Assembly: GCA_963709655.1 (NCBI GenBank)
Contig: CAVPXF010000010.1
Span: 1 to 64,000, forward strand
Source: Roseiarcus sp963709655
GTDB taxonomy: Bacteria; Pseudomonadota; Alphaproteobacteria; Rhizobiales; Beijerinckiaceae
DNA: 64,000 bases
Direction of reading: 5' to 3'
Shown: in pieces, positions 1 to 10,520 of the stretch
Layout: the number at the start of each line of letters is the position of its first letter
How positions within the stretch are numbered: the stretch's first letter is position 1
Notes under the pieces: model-generated
Told to the model about the DNA's origin: nothing
What the model saw: the letters and a program-made list of their open reading frames with translations, nothing else
Database searches by the model: none
Translations under genes and position numbers: made by a program

Positions 1-1648
<1,648 letters not shown>

Positions 1649-1842
1649 GTACGCTTTGCCTTTGGCGCGATTTTTCAAGGGGCTTTGTAGATCAAGGCCT
1701 CGCGGGAAGCCAACGGGAATCGGGGAGCGGGGGCGTCTCGCTCGATGCCGCGTTCGGCAGGGCGGGCGTCCGCGGAAAATCGGCGCGGATCCTCCGGCGA
1801 CGCCCGAAGGCGTCCGCGCAAGCCGCAGGCGGCGATAACAAA

Positions 1843-1876
1843 GTCTATCGTCCGACTTGGTCTATCGCCCGACTTG
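1843..1876. repeat. 17-bp tandem direct repeat between alaS and the deacetylase gene
   Basis: Two adjacent 17-bp copies, GTCTATCGTCCGACTTG and GTCTATCGCCCGACTTG, differ at one base. They lie in the 438-bp gap between the divergently transcribed alaS and the HDAC-like gene. A direct repeat of about one and a half helical turns in a divergent promoter region could be an operator. No regulator is evident, and the rest of the gap shows nothing else I can name. Confidence 0.45.
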
Positions 1877-2086
1877 CGCATTGCGCCGCCCGACCGTGAG
1901 GCCTATGTCGCTCTCGCATATTCAAAAACTGCCGAACCTCGAACCGCGATCCGAGGCCGACGTCAAGCCAGTGGCGCGCGCCGGAACCCTTTCCGCGTTG
2001 GGACATTGTACTGATGGACATTCCCGGCCATCGGGGCGAGAGTGCGACGGGATGGGGACGCGCGTTTGCCCAGGTAGGACTCCCGA

Positions 2087-3016
2087 GTGACCACACTGCT
2101 GATCAGCCATCCGGCGTGTCTCGCGCACGACATGGGCGAGGGTCATCCCGAGCGTCCTGACCGGCTCCGCGCCGTCGATCGCGCGCTCGAGAGCGAAGTC
2201 TTCCAGATGATGGCTCGCGACACCGCGCCGCGCGCCGAGATTGCCGCGATCGCCCGGGTTCACCCGGTCGACTACATCGAGGCGATCCGCGCGGCGACGC
2301 CGACGCAAGGGCACGTCGCCATCGACCAGGACACCTCCATGTCGCCCGGCACGTTCGAGGCGGCGCTCCGCTCGGCCGGAGGCGCCGTGTTCGCCGTCGA
2401 CGAAGTGATGACCCGCAAGGTCCGCAACGCTTTCGTGGCGACCCGGCCGCCCGGGCATCACGCCGAAACGGCGACGCCGATGGGCTTTTGCTTCTTCAAC
2501 AACGCAGCGGTCGCTGCGCGGCACGCCCGGGCCGTCTACGGCGCCGAGCGGGTCGCGATTATGGATTTCGACGTCCATCACGGCAACGGCACCCAGCACA
2601 TCTTCTGGAGCGACCCCCACGTGATGTACACGTCGACCCACGAGATGCCCAATTATCCCGGCACCGGCTCCATTGGCGAGCGCGGCGAATTCGACCAGAT
2701 CGTCAACGCGCCGCTCCGCGCCGGCGACGACGGCGATACCTTTCGCGAGGCGATGGGCGTCGCGATCCTGCCGCGCATCGACGACTTCAGGCCTGATCTC
2801 GTCATCATCTCGGCCGGCTTCGACGCCCATCGCCGCGATCCGCTCGGCAACCTCAATCTGGTCGAGGCGGATTACGTTTGGGCGACGCGCAAACTCATGG
2901 AACTCGCCCAAAAGCATTGTGGCGGACGTATCGTTTCCGTGCTCGAGGGCGGCTACGACCTCGAAGGCTTGGCCCGCTCGGTCGCCGCTCATGTCACGAC
3001 GCTGATGGAGGGATGA
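2087..3016 (+). CDS. Histone deacetylase family protein (HDAC/AcuC/AphA type)
   Basis: A 309-residue zinc-dependent amidohydrolase of the arginase/deacetylase fold, expected to remove acyl groups from lysine or polyamine-like substrates in the cytoplasm. Visible motifs are HPERPDRL near the N-terminus, TRPPGHHAE (catalytic His pair), GFCFFNNAAVAA, DFDVHHGNGTQ (metal-binding Asp and His), SAGFDAHRRDPLG (second metal Asp) and the C-terminal VLEGGYDLEGLA. All expected metal ligands are present, so it should be active. The start is GTG at 2087 with an AGGTAGGA-type site just upstream. The substrate cannot be told from the sequence; acetylpolyamine or acetyl-lysine are the usual options. It is divergent from alaS. 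Confidence 0.88.
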   Translation: MTTLLISHPACLAHDMGEGHPERPDRLRAVDRALESEVFQMMARDTAPRAEIAAIARVHPVDYIEAIRAATPTQGHVAIDQDTSMSPGTFEAALRSAGGAVFAVDEVMTRKVRNAFVATRPPGHHAETATPMGFCFFNNAAVAARHARAVYGAERVAIMDFDVHHGNGTQHIFWSDPHVMYTSTHEMPNYPGTGSIGERGEFDQIVNAPLRAGDDGDTFREAMGVAILPRIDDFRPDLVIISAGFDAHRRDPLGNLNLVEADYVWATRKLMELAQKHCGGRIVSVLEGGYDLEGLARSVAAHVTTLMEG

Positions 3017-3063
3017 TCGGCGCTTCGGTCGGCTGTCGCGGCCTGCCGGAGGCGACCCGCGCC

Positions 3064-5876
3064 TTACGACCGGCTGGCCGGCCGGAGCCTCGGGGCTGAC
3101 GCGCGGGCAGGCGGGCTCGCCGCGCCGCGAGGCCTGAAGACGGTGACGTTGCCGAGCGCGTGCGCATCGCCGATCTCGACGTCGGCTGCGCGGGCGCGGC
3201 TTTCGGCCTTCGGAGCGTCATCTTCCTCGACGGGTTCGACGCCGAGCAGCGCCAACGCCTGTCGGGCCGGCATGGGCCGCCCGATCAGATAGCCTTGGGC
3301 CTCCGTGATGCCCTCGACCCGCGCGCGCGCCAGCTGCTCTTCCGTCTCTATCCCCTCCGCGACCGTCTGCATCCCGAGCGCTTGCGCCAGAGCGACCGCG
3401 GCGCGCACGATCGCCGTCGTGTCGTCCCGCACGCCGAGTTCGGCGATGAACGTCTTGTCGATTTTGATCTTGTCGAACGGTAATCGGCGCATGTAGCTCA
3501 GGCTCGAATAGCCGGTTCCGAAGTCGTCCATAGAGGTGCGAACGCCTTTTGCTCGGATGGTCTCGAGCGTCGCAACCGTCGCATCGCCGTCTTTCATCAT
3601 CACGCTTTCGGTCAATTCGACGATCAGCCTTGAACCTGGCAGTCCCGTAGACCTGAGCGCATCGAAAACGGTTTGCGAGAAAGCCGGCGTTCGGAACTGG
3701 ATCGCGGACACGTTGACGGCGACGCCGATCGGCGGGGGCCATTCGTCGCCTCCTTGCAGGCCACTCGCATGACCCACTCGCCGATCGCGACGATGAGCCC
3801 GGTCTCCTCCGCCACCGGGATGAACTCGCTCGGAGGGACGGCCCCGCGAACGGGATGATTCCAGCGCAAGAGCGCTTCGAAGGCGGTGACCCGTCGGTCG
3901 ACGACGGAGACGATCGGCTGGAAATGGACCTCGAACTGCCCTTCGGCGAGCGCCGCCCTGAGATCGTCCTCCAACTGGCGCTTGGACCGGAACTCCTGGT
4001 CCATTTCCGTCTGGAAGAAGTGATAGCTGCCGCGATCCGCCTTGGAATGATAGAGCGCCAAGTCCGCCAGCCGGAGGATGTCGTCAGCGTCAACGCTGTC
4101 GTCGGGGGTGAGCGCGATCCCGATGCTGGTTCCGATTTCGATACGCACGCCGTCAATGTCGTACGGCGCGGCCAACGCCGCGACCAACCGCTCCGCAAGG
4201 CGCATGGCGTCGCGGGGAGCGGCAGAGATCCGCTGGATGACGGCGAACTCGTCGCCGCCGAGGCGAGCGGTTGCGTCGCTTTTCCGCACGACGCCGGTCA
4301 TCCTGGCGGCGACCGCCTGCAACAGCCTGTCGCCGACGGGGTGTCCCAGGGTGTCGTTGACGCGCTTGAAGCGATCGAGGTCGAGATAAAGCAACGCGAA
4401 GCGGCCGGTGCGGCGCTGAGCTTCGGCCAGGCATTGCTCGAGGCGCTGCTTGAAGCCAAACCGGTTGAGGAGGCCGGTCAATGCGTCATGAGTCGCCATG
4501 ACCTTGATCTTGTCTTCGGCCTCACGGTGCGCGGTCACGTCCTCGTGCGTCGACACCCAGCCTCCGTCCGCGAGCGCTTTCTTGCGCTGCGCGATAAGGC
4601 GTCCGTCCGGAAGCTTGCTGAGAACCAGCACGCTGCCGTCGCGGTCTTTGCGTGGCCGTTCGATCGGCTCGCCGAATCGACTGGGGTCGCTCGCGGCGGA
4701 CGGCGCGCCGGTTTTCACTCGCTGGTTCGCGAGGTCCGGCGGAAGCCCATAGATCTCGGCGTATCTCCGGTTGCAAACAATGAGACCGCCGTTCCGGTTG
4801 TACATCGCCAAGCCTTGGACGATGTTATCCATGGCGTTGTTGAACCGGGCGTACTGGACGGCCGCTTGCGCCTGCCCCGCCTCGCGCTCACGCGCCTCGG
4901 CGAGTTGCTCGACCCGCATCGCGAGGAGGACTGCGCCGAGCAGGATCACCGCCGCAATCACCGCGGCGCCGAGTTCGAGAGCCTGCGCCTGGAAACGCCA
5001 CGCGGCGAGCACGTCGTTCATCGCCACTGCGACGACCGAGGCGACCGGGAACTTGTCGGAGTTCACCACCGCAAACATGCGTTCGAGCCGGTCGACGTCG
5101 CTGACCTGACGCGTCATGCCGTTGCGCTTCTCCGAGATGAAATCCGTGAACAACGGCGTTCTGGCCAGTTCGGAGCCGAGGCTCAGTTCCCGCGTCGGAA
5201 AGCAAGCGATGATTTCGCCGTCGTCCCGGATGACGGACAGCGAGGCGTGCTCGCCGAGCGCGAGCTTGCCGAGAAGATCGCTGAACGAGGAGAGGTTGAT
5301 CACCCCGCTGACGACGCCGAGAAAATCTCCGTTCTTCGACGACACTCGCTTAGTCAGGCTGAGTTGCCAGGCGCCTGTGGCGCGGCTGCGGAACGGCGAA
5401 GACAGATAGATCCCGTCGGGCCCCGCATCCCGCAGCGCCCGCACCTGATCCCAGGCGTGGATGGCCATGATCGTGCGGCGAGACGCCTCCCGGGCAAACG
5501 CCGGCTCCGCCGCGCTGACTACGTAGATCGTGTCCAAAGACGCGTCGTCAGCGACGCGGTCGTTGAGGAAGGCACGGAACTCGACGGCGCCCGCCGCCTG
5601 CTCGAACGACGAGGGCGTATCGACGCCCGCGGCCTCGAGACGCGCCGCCACACGCGCGATGATCAACGACACCGACTGAATGGATCGGTCCGTCTCGTCC
5701 GCCAGCATGGTCGCCAGGCTCCTGGCGGCGCGTGCGCTGTTGTCGATTTGCGTTGTTTTGAGATAGGCGGTGAATGCGGCGATCGCCCCAATAAGAACAA
5801 TTACGAGCGACAAAGCCCCGATGATCAATGAATATTGTCGGCGAAACGCCTGCGCCAGCTTACGTATCGTAAGCAT
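3064..5876 (-). CDS. Membrane-anchored GGDEF-EAL protein with extracytoplasmic sensor and PAS domain; one frameshift
   Basis: Cyclic-di-GMP turnover protein. From ATG 5876: a TM helix (about residues 17-38), an extracytoplasmic Cache-like (PDC) sensor to about residue 290, a second TM helix, a PAS domain (NNAMDNIVQGLAMYNRNGG), a GGDEF domain with intact RLGGDEFAV, then an EAL domain (EALLRWNHP, DDFGTGYSSL, AEGIETEEQ). The reading frame breaks near 3745, just after ACKEA; the rest (EWPPPIGVAVNVS onward, to the stop at 3064) continues in the neighbouring frame, as expected for one lost base. With the frame restored, both catalytic domains look complete, so synthase and phosphodiesterase activity are both possible. 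The 187-bp remainder up to ribBX is non-coding. Confidence 0.88.
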
Positions 5877-6170
5877 CAATTTTGATCCGTCGGCCGATAG
5901 ACATAGATCTTTATCGGGCACAAGATTTAAAATAGCCGAAAATACTACAGTTAACGAAAACGATCGAAATCGTCGGTCGTCGAAAGGCGGCGCCGGCCTA
6001 CCGACGGCCGGCGGTGAAAACTCGGCGCCGATCGCGCGTGAGATCTGCGCAGACCGTCGTCCTTCTGCGGCTGCGGAGGACCAAGGGCGTACCTCCGGCG
6101 CGGCCAAAGCCGATCGCCGCGATAGGGCCTTGCGAGCGCGCGCCCAGCGCTGGCTCGAGCAACCCGGGCC

Positions 6171-7247
6171 TTACCCGTCGATCGGCTCGACCGACGCGAT
6201 TTCGATGCCGAAGCCCGAGAGGCCGACATAGGTTCGAGGGTGGTTGGTCCTGAGCCGGATCGACGACACGCCGAGGTCGCGCAGGATCTGGGCGCCGAGG
6301 CCCACCTCCCGCCAGTTCTCCGCGCGCTGTCGATCCGACTCGCCGGGTTCTGCGCCCACGAAATTCACCGGCACGCCCGCGGACCCATCGCGAAGATAGA
6401 CGAGGATCCCGCGACCCTCCTCCCGGAAGCGTTGCAACACTTTGGGGATCGACCCGGCGCCGAACACGTCGTTGACGATGTCGCAGCGATGAAGCCGCGC
6501 CGGCACCCCGCGCCCGTCGCCGATGGATCCGTGGACAAAGGCGAAATGCAGCACCTGATCGAACGGCGTGCGGTAGGCGTAACCTTGAAGCTCGCCGATT
6601 GGCGTCTTGACAGGGAATACGCCGATTCGTTCGACCAGCTTCTCCCGCGCCTGTCGATAGGCGATGAGATCGGCGACCGAGATCCGCTTGAGACTGTTCC
6701 TCTCAGCGAAAGCGGCGATCTGCGGCCCGATCATGACGGTGCCGTCGTCGTTGGCGAGCTCGCATATGACCGCGACCGCCGGCAGGTTGGCGAGCGCGCA
6801 CAGATCGATCGCCGCTTCGGTGTGACCCGAGCGCATGAGCACCCCGCCCTCCTTGGCGATCAGCGGGAAGACATGGCCAGGGCGGACGAAGTCGCTCGCG
6901 CCCATGTTGCGGTTCGCCAGCGCCCTGACCGTGTTGCAGCGCTGCTCGGCCGAGATGCCCGTCGTCATGCCGTGCCTGACGTCGACCGAGATGGTGAAGG
7001 CGGTGCCGAGCGGAGCGTCGTTCGCCGCAACCATGGGCGGCAGGTTCAACCGCCTGGCGTCCGCCGCCGTCAGGGGCGCGCAGACGATGCCGCAGCCGTT
7101 GCGGATGATGAACGCCATCTTCTCGGTGGTGCAAAGCGAGGCGGCGACGATCATGTCGCCCTCGTTCTCCCGGTCGTCGTCGTCCGTAACCACCACGATC
7201 TCGCCGCGGGCGAACGCCTCGATGGCTTCTGTGACGGGATTGCCCAT
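6171..7247 (-). CDS. ribBX: 3,4-dihydroxy-2-butanone 4-phosphate synthase with degenerate GTP cyclohydrolase II-like domain (RibBX)
   Basis: 358 residues. The N-terminal ~205 residues form a complete RibB domain that turns ribulose 5-phosphate into the four-carbon precursor of riboflavin; DDDDRENEGDMI, the GMTTGISA loop and RSGHTEAAIDL are all present. The C-terminal half has the size and position of RibA (GTP cyclohydrolase II), but the zinc cysteines and the RCDCG segment are missing: the zone reads RLHRCDIVNDVFG. A GTP cyclohydrolase must therefore be encoded elsewhere. Hyphomicrobiales carry such RibBX proteins, whose X domain is not a cyclohydrolase. The start at 7247 is supported by AAAGGGG eight bases upstream. 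No FMN riboswitch is visible upstream. Confidence 0.88.
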   Translation of the reverse strand: MGNPVTEAIEAFARGEIVVVTDDDDRENEGDMIVAASLCTTEKMAFIIRNGCGIVCAPLTAADARRLNLPPMVAANDAPLGTAFTISVDVRHGMTTGISAEQRCNTVRALANRNMGASDFVRPGHVFPLIAKEGGVLMRSGHTEAAIDLCALANLPAVAVICELANDDGTVMIGPQIAAFAERNSLKRISVADLIAYRQAREKLVERIGVFPVKTPIGELQGYAYRTPFDQVLHFAFVHGSIGDGRGVPARLHRCDIVNDVFGAGSIPKVLQRFREEGRGILVYLRDGSAGVPVNFVGAEPGESDRQRAENWREVGLGAQILRDLGVSSIRLRTNHPRTYVGLSGFGIEIASVEPIDG

Positions 7248-7459
7248 ATCGTGCCCCTTTCGCATCGTCGGCGGGTTGAGGAGGAAATCATTCGGCGTAA
7301 CCGCGCCGCCGGTTTCGGCGACATTCGCCGAGCGGTCCCGCGAGGCGCCGAGAGGCCGCCGCGGCAAGTCAGCGTCACGGCGCCAGCGGAAACGCCGATC
7401 CGCCGGGAGACCTCCGCGCGGGAGACGCCGTTTCGCCTGTGCCAGTCGATGAGGTTCAT
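7248..7459 (-). pseudogene. Small helix-turn-helix (Cro/YdaS-like) regulator, broken by a frameshift, directly upstream of ribBX
   Basis: From ATG 7459 the minus strand reads MNLIDWHRRNGVSRAEVSRR then IGVSAGAVT, a typical small HTH with the recognition helix near residues 18-30. The frame is lost near 7355. In the next frame the expected ending appears (ANVAETGGAVTPNDFLLNPP), and it runs into ribBX with no stop codon. Small HTH proteins with the tail GAVTPNDF are familiar in Rhizobiales. It may be a sequencing indel or true decay. If the frame were restored, the HTH would be fused in frame to RibBX unless another error hides a stop codon. Confidence 0.55.
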
Positions 7460-8208
7460 ATCAAAAAGATGGTACGGCCGAGAATGCGCTGCGGCCCGCC
7501 GTCGCCGACGCGCAGGCGCCCGCGCAATGTCTGGCGGAACCCCCGGACCGCCTCGTCCCGGCCCGACGTTCCGCGCGAGGCGACGACACATAGAGACAAA
7601 CGCGGCGCATTTCAATGCTGTCCAAGCCACAGAAGCCGCAGGCAATGCGCTGAGCCTGGCTCAATCTGCGCTTATCCGGTTAAGACAGACTTCCGCTATA
7701 GACTGACCGGCGCCCAGCGTCGGCGCCGTCCGATCGCCCGTCCATGACCGCCAAGCGGCGTCAATCAAGGCGCCGGCGGAACATCGCGAAGAGCGGATTG
7801 CGATCAGTCGAAGCTGGCACTGGGACCGGATTGCGCAAGAAGCGAGCCTTCCGGGAGGTCTTGGCGAACTAATCAAGTCGACCCGTCGCTGCCCTCGCCC
7901 GTCGGAGCGGAGCGAGCAGTTAACGCCGTAAACCGCGTTGCCGCTACGGAAGCAGTGCGCCACGTCCCGCCGTTCCCAGTGTAAACTCCGGCCGCGTCGT
8001 TTCAGCCCGTTGCTGACTTTGCCGGTCGGCTCGGAATGGTCGCGTAGGGGCAAAGGAGGCCTTGCGCGCCGGCTGCGAAACTTCCAAAAGCGACAGGTAG
8101 TCGCTCCGCAACCTCTCGGATAGCTCGAAGCGGGGACGGCAGCGAGCCGTCTGGCTTGCTTTTCATATCGGTTCGTGATATATGATCTGACGGTGGGCTT
8201 ACTTACGC
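7460..8208. other. Non-coding stretch of about 750 bp
   Basis: I see no gene here that I can support. The open frames on both strands have an arginine-rich, shadow-like composition and no recognisable domain. The last 50 bases become AT-richer and carry the likely promoter of the following cassette. Confidence 0.5.
8156..8186 (+). promoter_or_regulatory. Likely promoter with inverted repeat upstream of the TumE-like gene
   Basis: TTGCTT (8156-8161) and TATGAT (8181-8186) are spaced 19 bp. The -10 region overlaps an inverted repeat, TCATAT (8163-8168) and ATATGA (8180-8185). A palindrome over the -10 box fits autoregulation by the HTH protein encoded second in the cassette, as is usual for toxin-antitoxin operons. 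The spacing is longer than ideal, so the exact boxes are uncertain. Confidence 0.4.
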
Positions 8209-8586
8209 ATGTTCTCAGATAGAGACGTGGCTTGGCTGATCGAACTGGGCGGCACATGGCCGATGACGAACGGCTGGACGGCTATTATCCGAGCGGAGTG
8301 GTGTGATGTAACAAATGGCCGGCCTCATGGATTGTCTTACGCGCTGGTACTCAATGATGAATCCGGCCAGAGACTTTTAGGCTTCGATAATTCACACGGA
8401 TACGACGGTGCCGATGATGAAGATCCCTTTGATCATGAACACCGATTTAGGCTGGTCGGCCAACGCTTTCGATACGACTTTAGGTCACCGAGTGAATTAT
8501 TATCAGATTTCCTAGACCGTGTAGCCCGCGCCTGCGAGGTCAGGGGCGTGCGCTTTGAGTTTTGCGGTGAGATAGGTGCGAAATGA
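8209..8586 (+). CDS. TumE-like (DUF6516) protein, probable toxin component
   Basis: 125 residues. The body resembles the TumE/DUF6516 family: a strand with SYALVLNDESG, then LLGFDNSHG, FDHEHRFR, and a closing helix SELLSDFLDRVARA. TumE proteins are described as toxins paired with an HTH antitoxin (TumA). The stop overlaps the start of the next gene as ATGA, so the two are translationally coupled. Base composition is clearly less GC-rich than the neighbours and there are no frameshifts, which fits recent acquisition. The family match is by motif pattern only; no catalytic residues can be named. Confidence 0.55.
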   Translation: MFSDRDVAWLIELGGTWPMTNGWTAIIRAEWCDVTNGRPHGLSYALVLNDESGQRLLGFDNSHGYDGADDEDPFDHEHRFRLVGQRFRYDFRSPSELLSDFLDRVARACEVRGVRFEFCGEIGAK

Positions 8587-10172
8587 CCAACGTTGTCTCA
8601 GGAACCGAGCTTAGAGATCGCCTTCTTAAGCGGCTTGAAAGTTCGAGGGCTCCGGCGTCCAACGCTTGGATCCAAGCCCTTGCAGTCCCAGGGAACCAAG
8701 AGCTGTTGGCTCTCATAGCTAACAGGAACCCGCAGAGTATCGGCGAACTATCCGAGTTGGCCGGTCGCGCGCAGCCGAACGTCAGCCGATCTTTGGCTAC
8801 TCTCGTCAGCTCTGGTCTGATTGAGGTTAGGACCCAGGGGCGTGTAACTGTACCTGCCTTAACCGCTCTCGGAAAGGAAAAAGCCAAGGAAATTGGGGTG
8901 GTGGAGCAGGTGTCGTCGCAATCGATGCCTGTCTCCGTAGCGCCTGACGTTAATGATATCCCCTTCTTTTCTGTTACAGTCGACGAGTTTGAGCCAACCG
9001 ATGATGTCATTCGCGGAAACTTGGCCGCTACGTTCAACTTGCGCGGCGAGGATGAATTAACGGTTGCCGCAATGTCGGCCGATCTTAACGCTGTGTCCCT
9101 CACCTTCCTCGACCATTGGTGGCGAATATTTTATCGTCGCGACGCGCCTTATAAAGTAGGTGACTTCGTCTTCCAAGATGGAGATAGTCGGCGAATTTCG
9201 ATCACGATTAAGTCTATCGGGAATCACATTGAGCGTTCCGTTCGCTCAGCTTCTCCGATTCATCTGGAAAACAACTCACGCTTCTCGTTACTGGAGACCT
9301 TTGAAAGGGAGTTACTTCAAAACGTTATAGTACCAGTTGAGCGAACCATGCGGCTGCGGAAGCGTTACGATCGTCCAATACACTCAAAACTGGCGAGATT
9401 AAAAGACACACTGAGTCAAAAAGCAGAACTAACTTTCGCTCGCACCGCAGGTGCCTTGGGCGCATCACCGTATGCGTTGTCATCTGACGAGGCACAACAG
9501 GTAAGGGCGCTGATCGCTATGATGCCTGATGAAGAGCCCCGCCTCGACTACGCCTCCGCTGTGCTGACGGAAGAGAGAGAAGCTGCCAGTGAATGGACGC
9601 GCTCGGAAATAGGCAAACATGGCGAAAGAAACGCGATGGAGATATTGAACGAACTCGCCAATTCCCCCGGGCTATCTCGCAAAGACAAGACCGCGCGCCC
9701 CTACCAAGTTGGGATTGCACTTGCAGCCTCGTTACGCGAGCACTTTAAGTTAGCTCCTGATGTAAGTGTCGCTGGCGTTAGCAGGCTAGCAACAATCTTC
9801 GGGGCTGATGACTTTCAGGCAAGCTCAAGTGCGCCAGCATCTTTGCGCGCATTCCAATCTCAAGTGCGGGATGCTCCAACGATTGTTGCTGAGGATGAAG
9901 GACCTAGGAACACGGCTTTCATCTTGGCACGAGCAACAGGAGATTTCTTAGCGTTTCAGAGTAAAGCTTCCTGCGTCGCAGATTTATATACCGATCGTCA
10001 AGCAGTTGGTCGCGCCTTTGCTGCGGAATTCCTTGCCCCGGCAAGAGGCGTGGTCACGATGATTGAGGAGGAGGATCAGCCGATATCGCGGGTAGCCGAC
10101 CACTACGGAGTGCCGTACGAGGTCATTTCCAACCAGTTCACCAACAACTATAGGCGCTTCATCGAAGCTTGA
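8583..10172 (+). CDS. Winged-HTH protein with IrrE/ImmA-like C-terminus that lacks the HExxH motif
   Basis: 529 residues, larger than a usual antitoxin. Residues ~35-105 form a MarR-like winged helix (QSIGELSELAGRAQPNVSRS, then SLATLVSSGLIEV), the type found in TumA antitoxins. The middle (about 120-280) holds a beta-rich segment of unknown fold. From ~285 (ALGASPYALSSDEAQQVRAL) it follows the N-terminal extension seen in some ImmA/IrrE metallopeptidases, and it ends with the IrrE-type helix GRAFAAEFLAPARGV and RVADHYGVPYEVI. Where HELGH would stand the protein reads LARATGDFLAF, so the zinc site is missing and it is probably a pseudoprotease or ligand sensor. It overlaps the TumE-like gene by 4 bp. 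Likely role: repressor and antitoxin for that gene (inference). Confidence 0.6.
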   Translation: MTNVVSGTELRDRLLKRLESSRAPASNAWIQALAVPGNQELLALIANRNPQSIGELSELAGRAQPNVSRSLATLVSSGLIEVRTQGRVTVPALTALGKEKAKEIGVVEQVSSQSMPVSVAPDVNDIPFFSVTVDEFEPTDDVIRGNLAATFNLRGEDELTVAAMSADLNAVSLTFLDHWWRIFYRRDAPYKVGDFVFQDGDSRRISITIKSIGNHIERSVRSASPIHLENNSRFSLLETFERELLQNVIVPVERTMRLRKRYDRPIHSKLARLKDTLSQKAELTFARTAGALGASPYALSSDEAQQVRALIAMMPDEEPRLDYASAVLTEEREAASEWTRSEIGKHGERNAMEILNELANSPGLSRKDKTARPYQVGIALAASLREHFKLAPDVSVAGVSRLATIFGADDFQASSSAPASLRAFQSQVRDAPTIVAEDEGPRNTAFILARATGDFLAFQSKASCVADLYTDRQAVGRAFAAEFLAPARGVVTMIEEEDQPISRVADHYGVPYEVISNQFTNNYRRFIEA

Positions 10173-10520
10173 AGAAACAGCGGAACGCCACCCTTGCAGC
10201 GCGTTAGAGGTCGGGTGTAGTTCCGCTTCGGGCGGACTCTGCGCGTACAGGCTCGGAGCGTGAACGCGCGCAATGCGCGCCAGACCCGCCGTTCGACCAA
10301 AGCTCGCTATCCGCCCAATTGAGGCGTCCAAGACCGCAGTCTGCAACGCCCGCTCTACGTCGAGTCCGGCCGTTCGATTGTTTGGGACGAACGTCACGCA
10401 GCGGTCGAGTTCACCTGTTTCGAGGACGGTCGTTCCTGGGGCTCGGTTGCGCCGAAGGAACACCGGCTCAGGCATCCCTATGTCGGGGGGGGGTGTCTGT
10501 CTTGACCGGCTAGGCGCGGC
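10173..10520. other. Gap after the cassette; inverted repeat and poly-G run
   Basis: No gene seen. AGCGGAAC (from about 10179) and GTTCCGCT (about 10220) can pair across a loop of about 35 bases; without a T run this is not a classical terminator. A run of eight G lies near 10486-10493. GC content returns to the level of the neighbouring core genes within this gap, so it probably contains the right edge of the acquired segment. Confidence 0.35.

Noticed and set aside
3855..5831. Plus-strand open frame of 658 codons opposite the GGDEF-EAL gene
   Set aside because: A shadow of the real gene, whose GGDEF, EAL and PAS motifs are clear on the minus strand.
7240..7700. FMN riboswitch upstream of ribBX
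   Set aside because: The conserved RFN words, such as AGGGGCAGGGTGAAATTCC-like sequence, are not present; the GGGGCAC found is the ribosome-binding site.
7661..8257. Minus-strand open frame of 198 codons before the TumE-like gene
   Set aside because: Arginine- and serine-rich with no domain and it overlaps the promoter of the cassette.
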